Source: Ptiloglossa arizonensis
Taxonomy: Eukaryota; Arthropoda; Insecta; Hymenoptera; Colletidae
Assembly (NCBI RefSeq): GCF_051014685.1
Contig: NW_027478395.1
Span: forward strand, 310,001-374,000
DNA length: 64,000 bases
Direction of reading: 5' to 3'
In this document: piece by piece, positions 13,730 through 25,179 of the stretch
How the letters are laid out: each line of letters starts with the position of its first letter
Numbering within the stretch: position 1 is the first letter of the stretch
Translations under genes and position numbers: made by a program
The notes under the pieces: generated by a model
What the model was told of the DNA's origin: nothing
Database searches by the model: none
What the model saw: only the letters and a program-made list of their open reading frames with translations

Positions 13730-16700
13730 AGACAACAAATTTTTCGCACTTCTGCTGCTCCAAACGCTTAAACAGAACGGCCTAGGGCAAAAATACACAT
13801 ACCGTTGTAATCGGGCGAGTTTCTACTTTCAGATGCAATAGGAATTTTTGGGTTAGGTCAATCCGTTCGCGAGATATGGGAGTTTGAAGCCAAGAAATGG
13901 TTGAGAAGGCAAAAAATTTTTCGCAATTCTGCTTCTCCAATCGTTTAACCAGAATGGCCTAGGGGAAAAATACACGTACCGTTGTAATCGGGCGAGTTTC
14001 TACTTTCAAATGCCATAGGAATGTTTGGGTTAGGTCAATCCGTTCGCGAGATATGAGAGTTTGAAGCTAAGAAATGGTTGAGAAGACAACAAATTTTTCG
14101 CGATTCTGCTGCTCCAAACGCTCAAACAGAATGGACTAGGGAAAAAATACGCATACCGTCGTAATCGGGCGAGTTTCTACTTTCAGATGCAATAGGAATT
14201 TTTGGGTTAGGTCAATCCGTTCGCGAGATATGGGAGTTTGAAGCCAAGAAATGGTTGAGAAGGCAAAAAATTTTTCGCAATTCTGCTGCTTCAAACGCTT
14301 AACCACAATGGCCTAGGGACAAAATACACATACCGTTGTAATCGGGCGAGTTTCTACTTTCAGATGCGATAGGAATTTTTGGGTTAGGTCAGTCCGTTCG
14401 CGAGATATGGGAGTTTGAAGCCAAGAAATGGTTGAGAAGGCAAAATATTTTTCGCAATTCTGCTGCTTCAGACGCTTAAACAGAATGGCCTAGGGCAAAA
14501 ATACACATACCGTTGTAATCGGGCGAGTTTCTACTTTCAGATGCAATAGGAATTTTTGGGTTAGGTCAATCCGTTCGCGAGATATTGGAGTTTGAAGCTA
14601 AGAAATGGTTGAGGAGACAACAAATTTTTCGCACTTCTGCTGCTCCAAACGCTTAAACAGAATGGCCTAGGGCAAAAATACACATACCGTTGTAATCGGG
14701 CGAGTTTCTACTTTCAGATGCAATAGGAATTTTTGGGTTAGGTCAATCCGTTCGCGAGATATGGGAGTTTGAAGCCAAGAAATGGTTGAGAAGGCAAAAA
14801 ATTTTTCGCAATTCTGCTTCTCCAATCGTTTAACCAGAATGGCCTAGGCGAAAAATACACGTACCGTTGTAATCGGGCGAGTTTCTACTTTCAAATGCCA
14901 TAGGAATGTTTGGGTTAGGTCAATCCGTTCGCGAGATATGGGAGTTTGTAGCTAAGAAATGGTTTAGAAGACAACAAATTTTTCGCACTTCTGCTGCTCC
15001 AAACGCTTAATCCGAATGTCCTAGGGACTAAATACACATACCAATGTAATCGGGCGAGTTTCTACTTTCAGAGGCAATAGGAATTTTTGGGGTAGGTCAA
15101 TCCGTTCGCGTGATATGGGAGTTTGAACCTAAGAAATGGTTGAGAAGACAACAAATTTTTCGCAATTCTGCTGCTCCAAACGCTTAACCAGAATGGCCAA
15201 GGGAAAAAACACGCATACCGTTGTAATCGGGCGAGTTTCTACTTTCAGATGCAACAGGAATTTTTGGGTTAGGTCAATCCGTTCGCGAGATATTGGAGTT
15301 TGAAGCCAAGAAATGGTTGAGAAGGAGAAAATTTTTCGTAATTCTGCTGCTCCAAACGCTTAACCAGAATATCCTAGGGAAAAAATACACATACCGCTGT
15401 AATCGGGCTAGTTTCTACTTTCAGATGCCATCGGAATTTTTGGTTAGGTCAATCTGTTTGCGAGATATGGGAGTTTGTAGCTAAGAAATGGTTTAGAAGA
15501 CAACAAATTTTTCGCACTTCTGCTGCTCCAAACGCTTAATCCGAATGGCCTAGGGACTAAATACACATACCAATGTAATCGGGCGAGTTTCTACTTTCAG
15601 AGGCAATAGGAATTTTTGGGGTAGGTCAATCCGTTCGCGAGATATGGGAGTTTAAAGCCAAGAAATGGTTGTGAAGGAAAAAAATTTTTCGCCTTTCTGC
15701 TGCTCCAAACGCTTAACCAAAATGGCCTAGGGAAAAAATACACATACCGCTGTAATCGGGCGAGTTTCTACTTTCAGATCCGATAGGAATTTTTGGGTTA
15801 GGTCAATCCGTTCTCGAGATATGGGAGTTTGAAGCCAAGAAATGGTTGTGAGGGAAAAAAATTTTTCGCCATTCTGCTGCTCCAAACGCTTAACCAGAAT
15901 GGCCTAGGGAAAAAATACACATACCGTTGTAATCGGGCGAGTTTCTACTTTCAGATGCAATAGGAATTTTTGGGTTAGGTCAATCCGTTCGCGAGATATG
16001 GGAGTTTGAAGCTAAAAAATGGTTGAGGAGACAACAAATTTTTCGCACTTCTGCTGCTCCAAACGCTTAAACAGAATGGCCTAGGGCAAAAATACACATA
16101 CCGTTGTAATCGGGCGAGTTTCTACTTTCAGTTGCAATAGGAATTTTTGGGTTAGGTCAATCCGTTCGCGAGATATGGGAGTTGGAAGCTAAGAAATGGT
16201 TGAGAAGAGAACAAATTGTTCGCAATTCTGCTGCTCCAAACGCTTAACCAGAATGGCCTAGGGGAAAAATACACGTACCGTTGTAATCGGGCGAGTTTCT
16301 ACTTTCAAATGCAACAGCAATTTTAGGTTAGGTCAATCCGTTCGCGAGATATGGGAGTTTGAAGCCAAGAAATGGTAGAGAAGGCAAAAAATTTTTCACA
16401 ATTCTGCTGCTCCAGACGCTTAACCAGAATGGCCTAGGGAGAAAATACACATACCGTTGTAATCGGGCGAGTTTCTTCTTTCAGACGCAGAAGGAATTTT
16501 TGGGTTAGGTCAATCCGTTCGCGAGATATGGGACTTTGAAGCTAAGAAATGGTTGACAAGACAACAAATTTTTCGCACTTCTGCTGCTCCAATCGCTTAA
16601 CCAGAATGGCCTAGGGGAAAAATACACGTACAGTTGTAATCGGGCGAGTTTCTACTTTCAAATGCAACAGCAATTTTTGGGTTAGGTCAATCCGTTCGCG

Positions 16701-17014
16701 AGATATGGGAGTTTGAAGCCAAGAAATGGTAGAGAAGGCAAAAAATTTTTCACAATTCTGCTGCTCCAGACGCTTAACCAGAATGGCCTAGGGAGAAAAT
16801 ACACATACCGTTGTAATCGGGCGAGTTTCTACTTTCAGACGCAGAAGGAATTTTTGGGTTTGGTCAATCCGTTCGCGAGATATGGGACTTTGAATCTAAG
16901 AAATGGTTGAGAAGTCAACAAATTTTTCGCAATTCTGCTGCTCCAATCGCTTAACCAGAATGGCCTAGGGGAAAAATACACGTACCGTTGTAATCGGGCG
17001 AGTTTCTACTTTCA
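13730..17014 (+). repeat. Duplicated block L2, copy 2
   Basis: Second copy of the 3.29 kb block. It ends where 10,981-11,001 continues with 'agatgcaata' while this copy continues with 'aaatgcaaca'. The private marker 'caattttaggttagg' (a one-base-short A/T tract) occurs at 10,309 and 16,322, and again at about 17,382 through a further six-monomer step of 1,061 bases. Confidence 0.9.
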
Positions 17015-19210
17015 AATGCAACAGCAATTTTTGGGTTAGGTCAATCCGTTCGCGAGATATGGGAGTTTGAAGCCAAGAAATGGTTGAGAAGACAACAAAT
17101 TTTTCGCAATTCTGCTGCTCCAAACGCTTAAGCAGAATGGCCAAGGGGAAAAATACGCGTAACGTTGTAATCGGGCGAGTTTCTACTTTCAAATGCAATA
17201 GGAAGTTTTGGGTTGGGTCAATCCGTTCGCGAGATATGGGAGTTGGAAGCTAAGAAATGGTTGAGAAGAGAACAAATTGTTCGCAATTCTGCTGCTCCAA
17301 ACGCTTAACCAGAATGGCCTAGGGGAAAAATACACGTACCGTTGTAATCGGGCGAGTTTCTACTTTCAAATGCAACAGCAATTTTAGGTTAGGTCAATCC
17401 GTTCGCGAGATATGGGAGTTTGAAGCCAAGAAATGGTAGAGAAGGCAAAAAATTTTTCACAATTCTGCTGCTCCAGACGCTTAACCAGAATGGCCTAGGG
17501 AGAAAATACACATACCGTTGTAATCGGGCGAGTTTCTTCTTTCAGACGCAGAAGGAATTTTTGGGTTAGGTCAATCCGTTCGCGAGATGTGGGAGTTTGA
17601 AGCCAAGAAATGGTTGAGAAGGCAACAAATTTTTCGCAATTCTGTTGCTCCAAACGCTTAAACAGAGTGGCCTAGGGAAAAAATACACATACCGTTGTAA
17701 TCGGGGGAGTTTCTTCTTTCAGATGCAATAGGAATTTTTGGGTTAGGTCAATCCGTTCAAGAGATATGGGAGTTTGAAGCCAAGAAATGGTTGAGAAGGC
17801 AAAAAATTTTTCGCAATTCTGCTGCTCCAAACGCTTAACCAGAATGGCCCAGGGAAAAAATACGCATACCGTTGTAATCGGGCGAGTTTCTACTTTCAGA
17901 CGCAGCAGGAATTTTTGGGTTAGGTCAATCCGTTCGCGAGATATGGGAGTTTGAAGCCAAGAAATGGTAGAGAAGGCAAAAAATTTTTCACAATTCTGCT
18001 GCTCCAGACGCTTAACCAGAATGGCCTAGGGAGAAAATACACATACCGTTGTAATCGGGCGAGTTTCTACTTTCAGACGCAGCAGGAATTTTTGGGTTAG
18101 GTCAATCCGTTCGCGAGATATGGGAGTTTGAAGCCAAGAAATGGTTGAGAAGACCACAAATTTTTCGCAATTCTGCTGCTCCAAACGCTTAAGCAGAATG
18201 GCCAAGGGAAAGAATACGCATACCGTTGTAATCGGGCGAGTTTCTACTTTCAGGTACAATAGGAATTTTTGGGTTAGGTCAATCCGTTCGCGAGATATGG
18301 GACTTTAAATCTAAGAAATGGTTGACAAGACAACAAATTTTTCGCAATTCTGCTGCTCCCATCGCTTAACCAGAATGGCCTAGGGGAAAAATACACGTAC
18401 CGTTGTAATCGGGCGAGTTTCTACTTTCAGATGCAACAGCAATTTTTGGGTTAGGTCAATCCGTTCGCGAGATATGGGAGTTTGAAGCCAAGAAATGGTT
18501 GAGAAGGCAAAAAATTTTTCGCAATTCTGCTGCTTCAAACGCTTAACTAGAATGACCTAGGGGAAAAATACACGTACCGTTGTAATCGGGCGAGTCTCTA
18601 CTTTCAAATGACATAGGAATGTTTGGGTTAGGTCAATCCGTTCGTGAGATATGATTGTTTGAAGCTAAGAAATGGTTGAGAAGACAACAAATTTTTCGCA
18701 CTTCTGCTGCTCCAAACGCTTAACCCGAATGGCCTAGGGACAAAATACACATACCGTTGTAATCGGGCGAGTTTCTACTTTCAGTCACAATCGGAATTTT
18801 TGGGTTAGGTCAATCCGTTCGCGAGATATGGGACTTTGAAGCTAAGAAATGGTTGACAAGACAACAAATTTTTCGCATTTCTGCTGCTCCAATCGCTTAA
18901 CCAGAATGGCCTAGGGGAAAAATACGCGTAACGTTGTAATCGGGCGAGTTTCTACTTTCAAATGCAATAGGAATTTTTGGGTTGGGTCAATCCGTTCGCG
19001 AGATATGGGAGTTGGAAGCTAAGAAATGGTTGAGAAGAGAACAAATTGTTCGCAATTCTGCTGATCCAAACGCTTAACCAGAACAGGCTAGGGAAAAAAT
19101 ACACATACCGTTGTAATCGGGCGAGTTTCTACTTTCAGACGCACCAGGAATTTTTGGGTTAGGTCAATCCGTTCGCGATATGTGGGAGTTTGAAGCCAAG
19201 AAATGGTAGA

Positions 19211-20270
19211 GAAGGCAAAAAATTTTTCGCAATTCTGCTGCTCCAAACGCTTAAACAGAGTGGCCTAGGGAAAAAATACACATACCGTTGTAATCGGGGG
19301 AGTTTCTTCTTTCAGATGCAATAGGAATTTTTGGGTTAGGACAATCCGTTCAAGAGATATGGGAGTTTGAAGCCAAGAAATGGTAGAGAAGGCAAAAAAT
19401 TTGTCACAATTCTGCTGCTCCAGACGCTTAACCAGAATGGCCTAGGGAGAAAATACACATACCGTTGTAAACGGGCGAATTTCTACTTTCAGACGCAGAA
19501 GGAATTTTTGGGTTTGGTCAATCCGTTCGCGAGATATGGGACTTTGAATCTAAGAAATGGTTGAGAAGACAACAAATTTTTCGCAATTCTGCTGCTCCAA
19601 TCGCTTAACCAGAATGGCCTAGGGGAAAAATACACGTACCGTTGTAATCGGGCGAGTTTCTACTTTCAGATGCAACAGCAATTTTTGGGTTAGGTCAATC
19701 CGTTCGCGAGATATGGGAGTTTGAAGCCAAGAAATGGTTGGGAAGGCAAAAAATTTTTCGCAATTCTGCTGCTTCAAACGCTTAAACAGAGTGGCCTAGG
19801 GAAAAAATACACATACCGTTGTAATCGGGGGAGTTTCTTCTTTCAGATGCAATAGGAATTTTTGGGTTAGGACAATCCGTTCAAGAGATATGGGAGTTTG
19901 AAGCCAAGAAATGGTAGAGAAGGCAAAAAATTTGTCACAATTCTGCTGCTCCAGACGCTTAACCAGAATGGCCTAGGGAGAAAATACACATACCGTTGTA
20001 AACGGGCGAATTTCTACTTTCAGACGCAGAAGGAATTTTTGGGTTTGGTCAATCCGTTCGCGAGATATGGGACTTTGAATCTAAGAAATGGTTGAGAAGA
20101 CAACAAATTTTTCGCAATTCTGCTGCTCCAATCGCTTAACCAGAATGGCCTAGGGGAAAAATACACGTACCGTTGTAATCGGGCGAGTTTCTACTTTCAG
20201 ATGCAACAGCAATTTTTGCGTTAGGTCAATCCGTTCGCGAGATATGGGAGTTTGAAGCCAAGAAATGGTT
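19211..20270 (+). repeat. Tandem duplication of a 3-monomer unit (531 bp x 2)
   Basis: 19,211-19,740 and 19,742-20,270 are almost the same at offset 531, exactly three monomers. Both include 'cggggg' and 'tttcttctttcagatg', 'gttcaagagatatgg', 'aatttgtcacaattctg' and 'gtaaacgggcgaattt'. Differences are few, for example 'ttgggttagg' versus 'ttgcgttagg' and 'gttgggaagg' versus 'gttgataagg'. It is the shortest clear higher-order duplication in the window. Confidence 0.88.
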
Positions 20271-20694
20271 GATAAGGCAAAAAATTTTTCGCAATTCTGC
20301 TGCTCCAAACGCTTAACCAGAATGGCCTAGGGAAAAAATACACGTACCGTTGTAATCGGGCGAGTTTCTACTTTCAGATGCAATAGGAATTTTTGGGTTA
20401 GGTCAATCCGTTCGCGAGATATGGGAGTTGGAAGCTAAGAAATGATTGAGAAGAGAACAAATTTTTCGCAATTCTGCTGCTCCAAACGCTTAAGCAGAAT
20501 GGCCAAGGGAAAAAATACGCATACCGTTGTAATCGGGCGAGTTTCTACTTTCAGATACAATAGGAATTTTTGGGTTAGGTTAATCCGTTCGCGAGATATG
20601 GGACTTTAAAGCTAAGAAATGGTTGACAAGACAACAAATTTTTCGCACTTCTGCTGCTCCCATCGCTTAACCAGAATGGCCTAGGGGAAAAATA

Positions 20695-20870
20695 CACGTA
20701 CCGTTGTAATCGGGCGAGTTTCTACTTTCAAATGCAATAGGAATTTTTGGGTTAGGTCAATCCGTTCGCGAGATATGGGAGTTGGAAGCTAAGAAATGGT
20801 TGAGAAGAGAACAAATTGTTCGCAATTCTGCTGCTCCAAACGCTTAACCAGAATGGCCTAGGGAAAAATA
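20695..20870 (+). repeat. Monomer class: 'gttggaag / gagaacaaattgttcg'
   Basis: Diagnostic changes are 'gagttggaagctaag' for 'gagtttgaagctaag', and 'gagaacaaattgttcg' for 'gacaacaaatttttcg'. The second change creates an imperfect inverted repeat, GAACAAATTGTTC. This copy is 176 bp because one A of the closing run is missing. The class is the clearest marker of the 10-34 kb core (near 10,170, 16,180, 17,240, 19,010, 21,130, 22,900, 24,850, 25,200, 26,090, 27,860, 29,630, 30,870, 32,110 and 33,870). Confidence 0.85.
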
Positions 20871-23171
20871 CACATACCGTTGTAATCGGGCGAGTTTCTA
20901 CTTTCAGATGCAATAGGAATTTTTGGGTTAGGTCAATCCGTTCGCGAGATATGGGACTTTGAAGCTAAGAAATGGTTGTCAAGACAACAAATTTTTCGCA
21001 CTTCTGCTGCTCCCATCGCTTAACCAGAATGGCCTAGGGGAAAAATACACGTACCGTTGTAATCGGGCGAGTTTCTACTTTCAAATGCAATAGGAATTTT
21101 TGGGTTAGGTCAATCCGTTCGCGAGATATGGGAGTTGGAAGCTAAGAAATGGTTGAGAAGAGAACAAATTGTTCACAATTCTGCTGCTCCAATCGCTTAA
21201 CCAGAATTGACTAGGGAAAAAATACGCATACCGTTGTAATCGGGCGAGTTTCTGCTTTCTGATGCAATAGGAATTTTTGGGTTAGGTAAATCCGTTCGCG
21301 AGATATGGGAGTTTGAAGCCAAGAAATGGGTGATAAAGCAAAAAATTTTTCGCAATTCTGCTGCTCCAAACGCTTAACCAGAATGGCCTAGGGAGAAAAT
21401 ACACGTACCGTTGTAATCGGGCGAGTTTCTGCTTTCTGATGCAATAGGAATTTTTGGGTTAGGTCAATCCGTTCAAGAGATATGGGAGTTTGAAGCCAAG
21501 AAATGGTAGAGAAGGCAAAAAATTTTTCACAATTCTGCTGCTCCAGACGCTTAACCAGAATGGCCTAGGGAGAAAATACACATACCGTTGTAAACGGGCG
21601 AGTTTCTACTTTCAGACGCAGAAGGAATTTTTGGGTTTGGTCAATCCGTTCGCGAGATATGGGACTTTGAATCTAAGAAATGGTTGAGAAGACAACAAAT
21701 TTTTCGCAATTCTGCTGCTCCAATCGCTTAACCAGAATGGCCTAGGGGAAAAATACACGTACCGTTGTAATCGGGCGAGTTTCTACTTTCAGATGCAACA
21801 GCAATTTTTGGGTTAGGTCAATCCGTTCGCGAGATATGGGAGTTTGAAGCCAAGAAATGGTTGATAAGGCAAAAAATTTTTCGCAATTCTGCTGCTCCAA
21901 GCGCTTAACCAGAATGGCCTAGGGAAAAAATACACGTACCGTTGTAATCGGGCGAGTTTCTACTTTCAGATGCCATAGGAATGTTTGGGTTAGGTCAATC
22001 CGTTCGTGAGATATGATTGTTTGAAGCTAAGAAATGGTTGAGAAGACAACAAATTTTTCGCACTTCTGCTGCTCCAAACGCTTAACCCGAATGGCCAAGG
22101 GAAAAAATACGCATACTGTTGTAATCGGGCGAGTTTCTACTTTCAGTCACAATAGGAATTTTTGGGTTAGGTCAATCCGTTCGCGTGATATGGTAGTTTG
22201 AAGCCAAGAAATGGTTGACAAGACAACAAATTTTTCGCACTTCTGCTGCTCCAATCGCTTAACCAGAATGGCCTAGGGGAAAAATACGCGTGCCGTTGTA
22301 ATCGGGCGAGTTTCTACTTTCAAATGCAATAGGAATTTATGGGTTGGGCCAATCCGTTCAAGAGATATGGGAGTTTGAAGCCAAGAAATGGTTGAGAAGG
22401 CAAAAAATTTTTCGCAATTCTGCTGCTCCAAACGCTTGACCAGAATGGCCTAGGGAAAAAATACACATACCGTTGTAATCGGGCGAGTTTCTACTTTCAG
22501 ATGCAACAGCAATTTTTGGGTTAAGTCAATCCGTTCGCGAGATATGGGAGTTTGAAGCCAAGAAATGGTTGAGAAGACAACAAATTTTTCGCAATTCTGC
22601 TGCTCCAGACGCTTAACCAGAATGGACTAGGGAAAAAATACGCATACCGTTGTAATCGGGCGAGTTTCTGCTTTCTGATGCAACAGGAATTTTTGGGTTA
22701 GGTAAATCCGTTCGCGAGATATGGGAGTTTGAAGCCAAGAAACGGTTGATAAGGCAAAAAATTTTTCGCAATTCTGCTGCTCCAAACGCTTAACCAGAAT
22801 GGCCTAGGGAAAAAATACACGCACCGTTGTAATCGGGCGAGTTTCTACTTTCAGATGCAATAGGAATTTTTGGGTTAGGTCAATCCGTTCGCGAGATATG
22901 GGAGTTGGAAGCTAAGAAATGGTTGAGAAGAGAACAAATTGTTCGCAATTCTGCTGCTCCAAACGCTTAACCAGAATGGCCTAGGGAAAAAATACACATA
23001 CCGTTGTAATCGGGCGAGTTTCTACTTTCAGATGCAACAGCAATTTTTGGGTTAGGTCAATCCGTTCGCGAGATATGGGAGTTTGAAGCCAAGAAATGGT
23101 TGAGAAGACAACAAATTTTTCGCAATTCTGCTGCTCCAAACGCTTAACCAGAATGGCCTAGGGAAAAAATA

Positions 23172-23348
23172 CACATACCGTTGTAATCGGGCGAGTTTCT
23201 ACTTTCAAATGCAATAGGAATTTTTGGGTTAGGTCAATCCGTTCGCGAGATATGGGAGTTTGAAGCTAAGAAATGGTTGAGAAGACAACAAATTTTTCGC
23301 AATTCTGCTGCTCCAAACGCTTAACCAGAATGACCTAGGGAAAAAATA
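23172..23348 (+). repeat. Representative near-consensus satellite monomer
   Basis: This 177 bp unit is close to the majority sequence and serves as a reference. Counted from its first base, the anchor 'accgttgtaatcggg' is at 6-20, an A/T tract at 48-54, a TCGCGA palindrome (NruI site) at 72-77, a second A/T tract at 118-126, and a CCTAGG palindrome (AvrII site) at 163-168. An A-run closes the unit. The majority sequence has 73 G+C in 177 bases and 8 CpG. This copy differs from the majority at the AvrII flank ('gacctaggg' for 'ggcctaggg') and in 'aaatgcaat' for 'agatgcaat'. The monomer start chosen here is arbitrary because the array is circularly permutable. Confidence 0.9.
23241..23257 (+). 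other. CENP-B-box-like 17-mer, majority form
   Basis: The segment gTTCGcgagAtaTGGGa aligns with the mammalian CENP-B box NTTCGNNNNANNCGGGN. It matches 8 of the 9 essential bases; the only mismatch is T for C at the start of the final CGGG. The same 17-mer sits at monomer positions 70-86 in most units of the window. CENP-B binding is known for mammalian satellites; binding in this organism is unproven. By arithmetic, a random 177-mer scanned on both strands has roughly a 4% chance of an 8/9 match, so this is suggestive only. Confidence 0.4.
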
Positions 23349-24587
23349 CACATACCGTTGTAATCGGGCGAGTTTCTCCTTTCAGATGCAACAGCAATTT
23401 TTGGGTTAGGTCAATCCGTTCGCGAGATATGGGAGTTTGAAGCCAAGAAATGGTTGAGAAGACAACAAATTTTTCGCAATTCTGCTGCTCCAGACGCTTA
23501 ACCAGAATGGCCTAGGGAGAAAATACACTTACCGTTGTAATCGTGCGAGTTTCTACTTTCAGACGCAGAAGGAATTTTTGGGTTTGGTCAATGCGTTCGC
23601 GAGATATGGGACTTTGAATCTAAGATATGGTTGAGAAGACAACAAATTTTTCGCAATTCTGCTGCTCCAATCGCTTAACCAGAATGGCCTAGGGGAAAAA
23701 TACACGTACCGTTGTAACCGGGCGAGTTTCTACTTTCAAATGCAATAGGACTTTTTGGGTTAGGTCAATCCGTTCGCGAGATATGGGAGTTTGAAGCTAA
23801 GAAATGGTTGAGAAGACAAAAAATTTTTCGCAATTCTGCTGCTCCAAACGCTTAACCAGAATGGCCTAGGGAAAAAATACACATACCGTTGTAATCGGGC
23901 GAGTTTCTACTTTCAGATGCAATAGGAATTTTTGGGTTAGGTCAATCCGTTCGCGAGATATGGGAGTTTGAAGCCAAGGAATGGTAGAGAAGGCAAAAAA
24001 TTTTTCACAATTCTGCTGCTCCAAACGCTTATCCAGAATGGCGTGGGGAAAAAATACACATACCGTTGTAATCGGGCGAGTTTCTACTTTCAGATGCAAT
24101 AGGAATTTTTGGGTTAGGTCAATCCGTTCGCGAGATATGGGAGTTTGAAGCCAAGAAATGGTTGTGAAGGAAAAAAATTTTTCGTAATTCTGCTGCTCCA
24201 AACGCTTAACCAGAATGGCCTAGGGAAAAAATACACATACCGTTGTAATCGGGCGAGTTTCTACTTTCAAATGCAATAGGAATTCTTGGGTTAGGTCAAT
24301 CCGTTCGCGAGATATGGGAGTTTGAAGCTAAGAAATGGTTGAGGAGATAACAAATTTTTCGCACTTCTGCTGCTCCAAACGCTTAACCAGAATGGCCTAG
24401 GGAAAAAATACACATACCGTTGTAATCGGGCGAGTTTCTACTTTCAGATGCAACAGCAATTTTTGGGTTAGGTCAATCCGTTCGCGAGATATGGGAGTTT
24501 GAAGCCAAGAAATGGTTGAGAAGACAACAAATTTTTCGCAATTCTGCTGCTCCAGACGCTTAACCAGAATGGCCTAGGGAGAAAATA

Positions 24588-24764
24588 CACATACCGTTGT
24601 AATCGGGCGAGTTTCTACTTTCAGACGCAGAAGGAATTTTTGGGTTTGGTCAATCCGTTCGCAAGTTATGGGACTTTGAATCTAAGAAATGGTTGAGAAG
24701 ACAACAAATTTTTCGCAATTCTGCTGCTCCAAACGCTTAACCAGAATGGCCTAGGGAAAAAATA
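24588..24764 (+). repeat. Monomer class: 'gacgcagaagg / gggtttgg'
   Basis: Diagnostic changes are 'cagacgcagaagg' for 'cagatgcaatagg', 'gggtttggtcaat' for 'gggttaggtcaat', and 'gactttgaatctaag'. It usually follows a 'ctccagacgctta ... gggagaaaata' monomer. It is seen from about 10.4 to 39.2 kb. This copy has 'cgcaagttatggg' for 'cgcgagatatggg', which destroys the TCGCGA palindrome and the CENP-B-like match. A related change, 'cgagttatggg', is shared at 35,811 and 37,050. Confidence 0.82.
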
Positions 24765-25179
24765 CACATACCGTTGTAATCGGGCGAGTTTCTACTTTCA
24801 AATGCAATAGGAATTTTTGGGTTAGGTCAATCCGTTCGCGAGATATGGGAGTTGGAAGCTAAGAAATGGTTGAGAAGAGAACAAATTGTTCACAATTCTG
24901 CTGCTCCAATCGCTTAACCAGAATTGACTAGGGAAAAAATACGCATACCGTTGTAATCGGGCGAGTTTCTACTTTCAGTCACAATAGGAATTTTTGGGTT
25001 AGGTCAATCCGTTCGCGAGATATGGGACTTTGAAGCTAAGAAATGGTTGACAAGACAACAAATTTTTCGCACTTCTGCTGCTCCAATCGCTTAACCAGAA
25101 TGGCCTAGGGGAAAAATACGCGTACCGTTGTAATCGGGCGAGTTTCTACTTTCAAATGCAATAGGAATTTTTGGGTTGG

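Larger units (their letters stand above)
1..17014 (+). repeat. Left satellite domain
   Basis: This domain is defined by monomer variants that disappear in the centre and return on the right. Examples are 'ctgcttctccaatcgttt' (near 490, 850, 1,710, 4,020, 7,920, 11,100 and 14,810), 'cgcgattctg' followed by 'gctcaaacagaatggac' (near 1,010, 1,900, 5,970, 8,090 and 14,100), 'gctgtaatcgggctag' with 'gatgccatcgg', and 'gactaaatacacatacca' followed by 'gaggcaatagg'. From about 10.2 kb these mix with central variants ('gacgcagaagg', 'gaacaaattgttcg'), so the right border is gradual. No gene or unique sequence is present. Confidence 0.75.

Noticed and set aside
23220..23234. Telomere-like GGGTTAGG in each monomer
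   Set aside because: It is only about one and a third telomere units inside 'ttttgggttaggtc', with no tandem run. It is best treated as chance.
23230..23245. RNA polymerase III B-box-like 'ggtcaatccgttcg'
   Set aside because: It lacks the GGTTCGANTCC core and there is no matching A box or tRNA fold, so a SINE or tRNA origin is unsupported.
23866..24201. 111-codon minus-strand ORF, with similar 60-122 codon ORFs elsewhere on both strands
   Set aside because: They are translations of the 177 bp repeat through a frame whose amber codons have mutated. The same peptide strings recur in every ORF, many use non-ATG starts, and there is no promoter or intron structure. Not genes.
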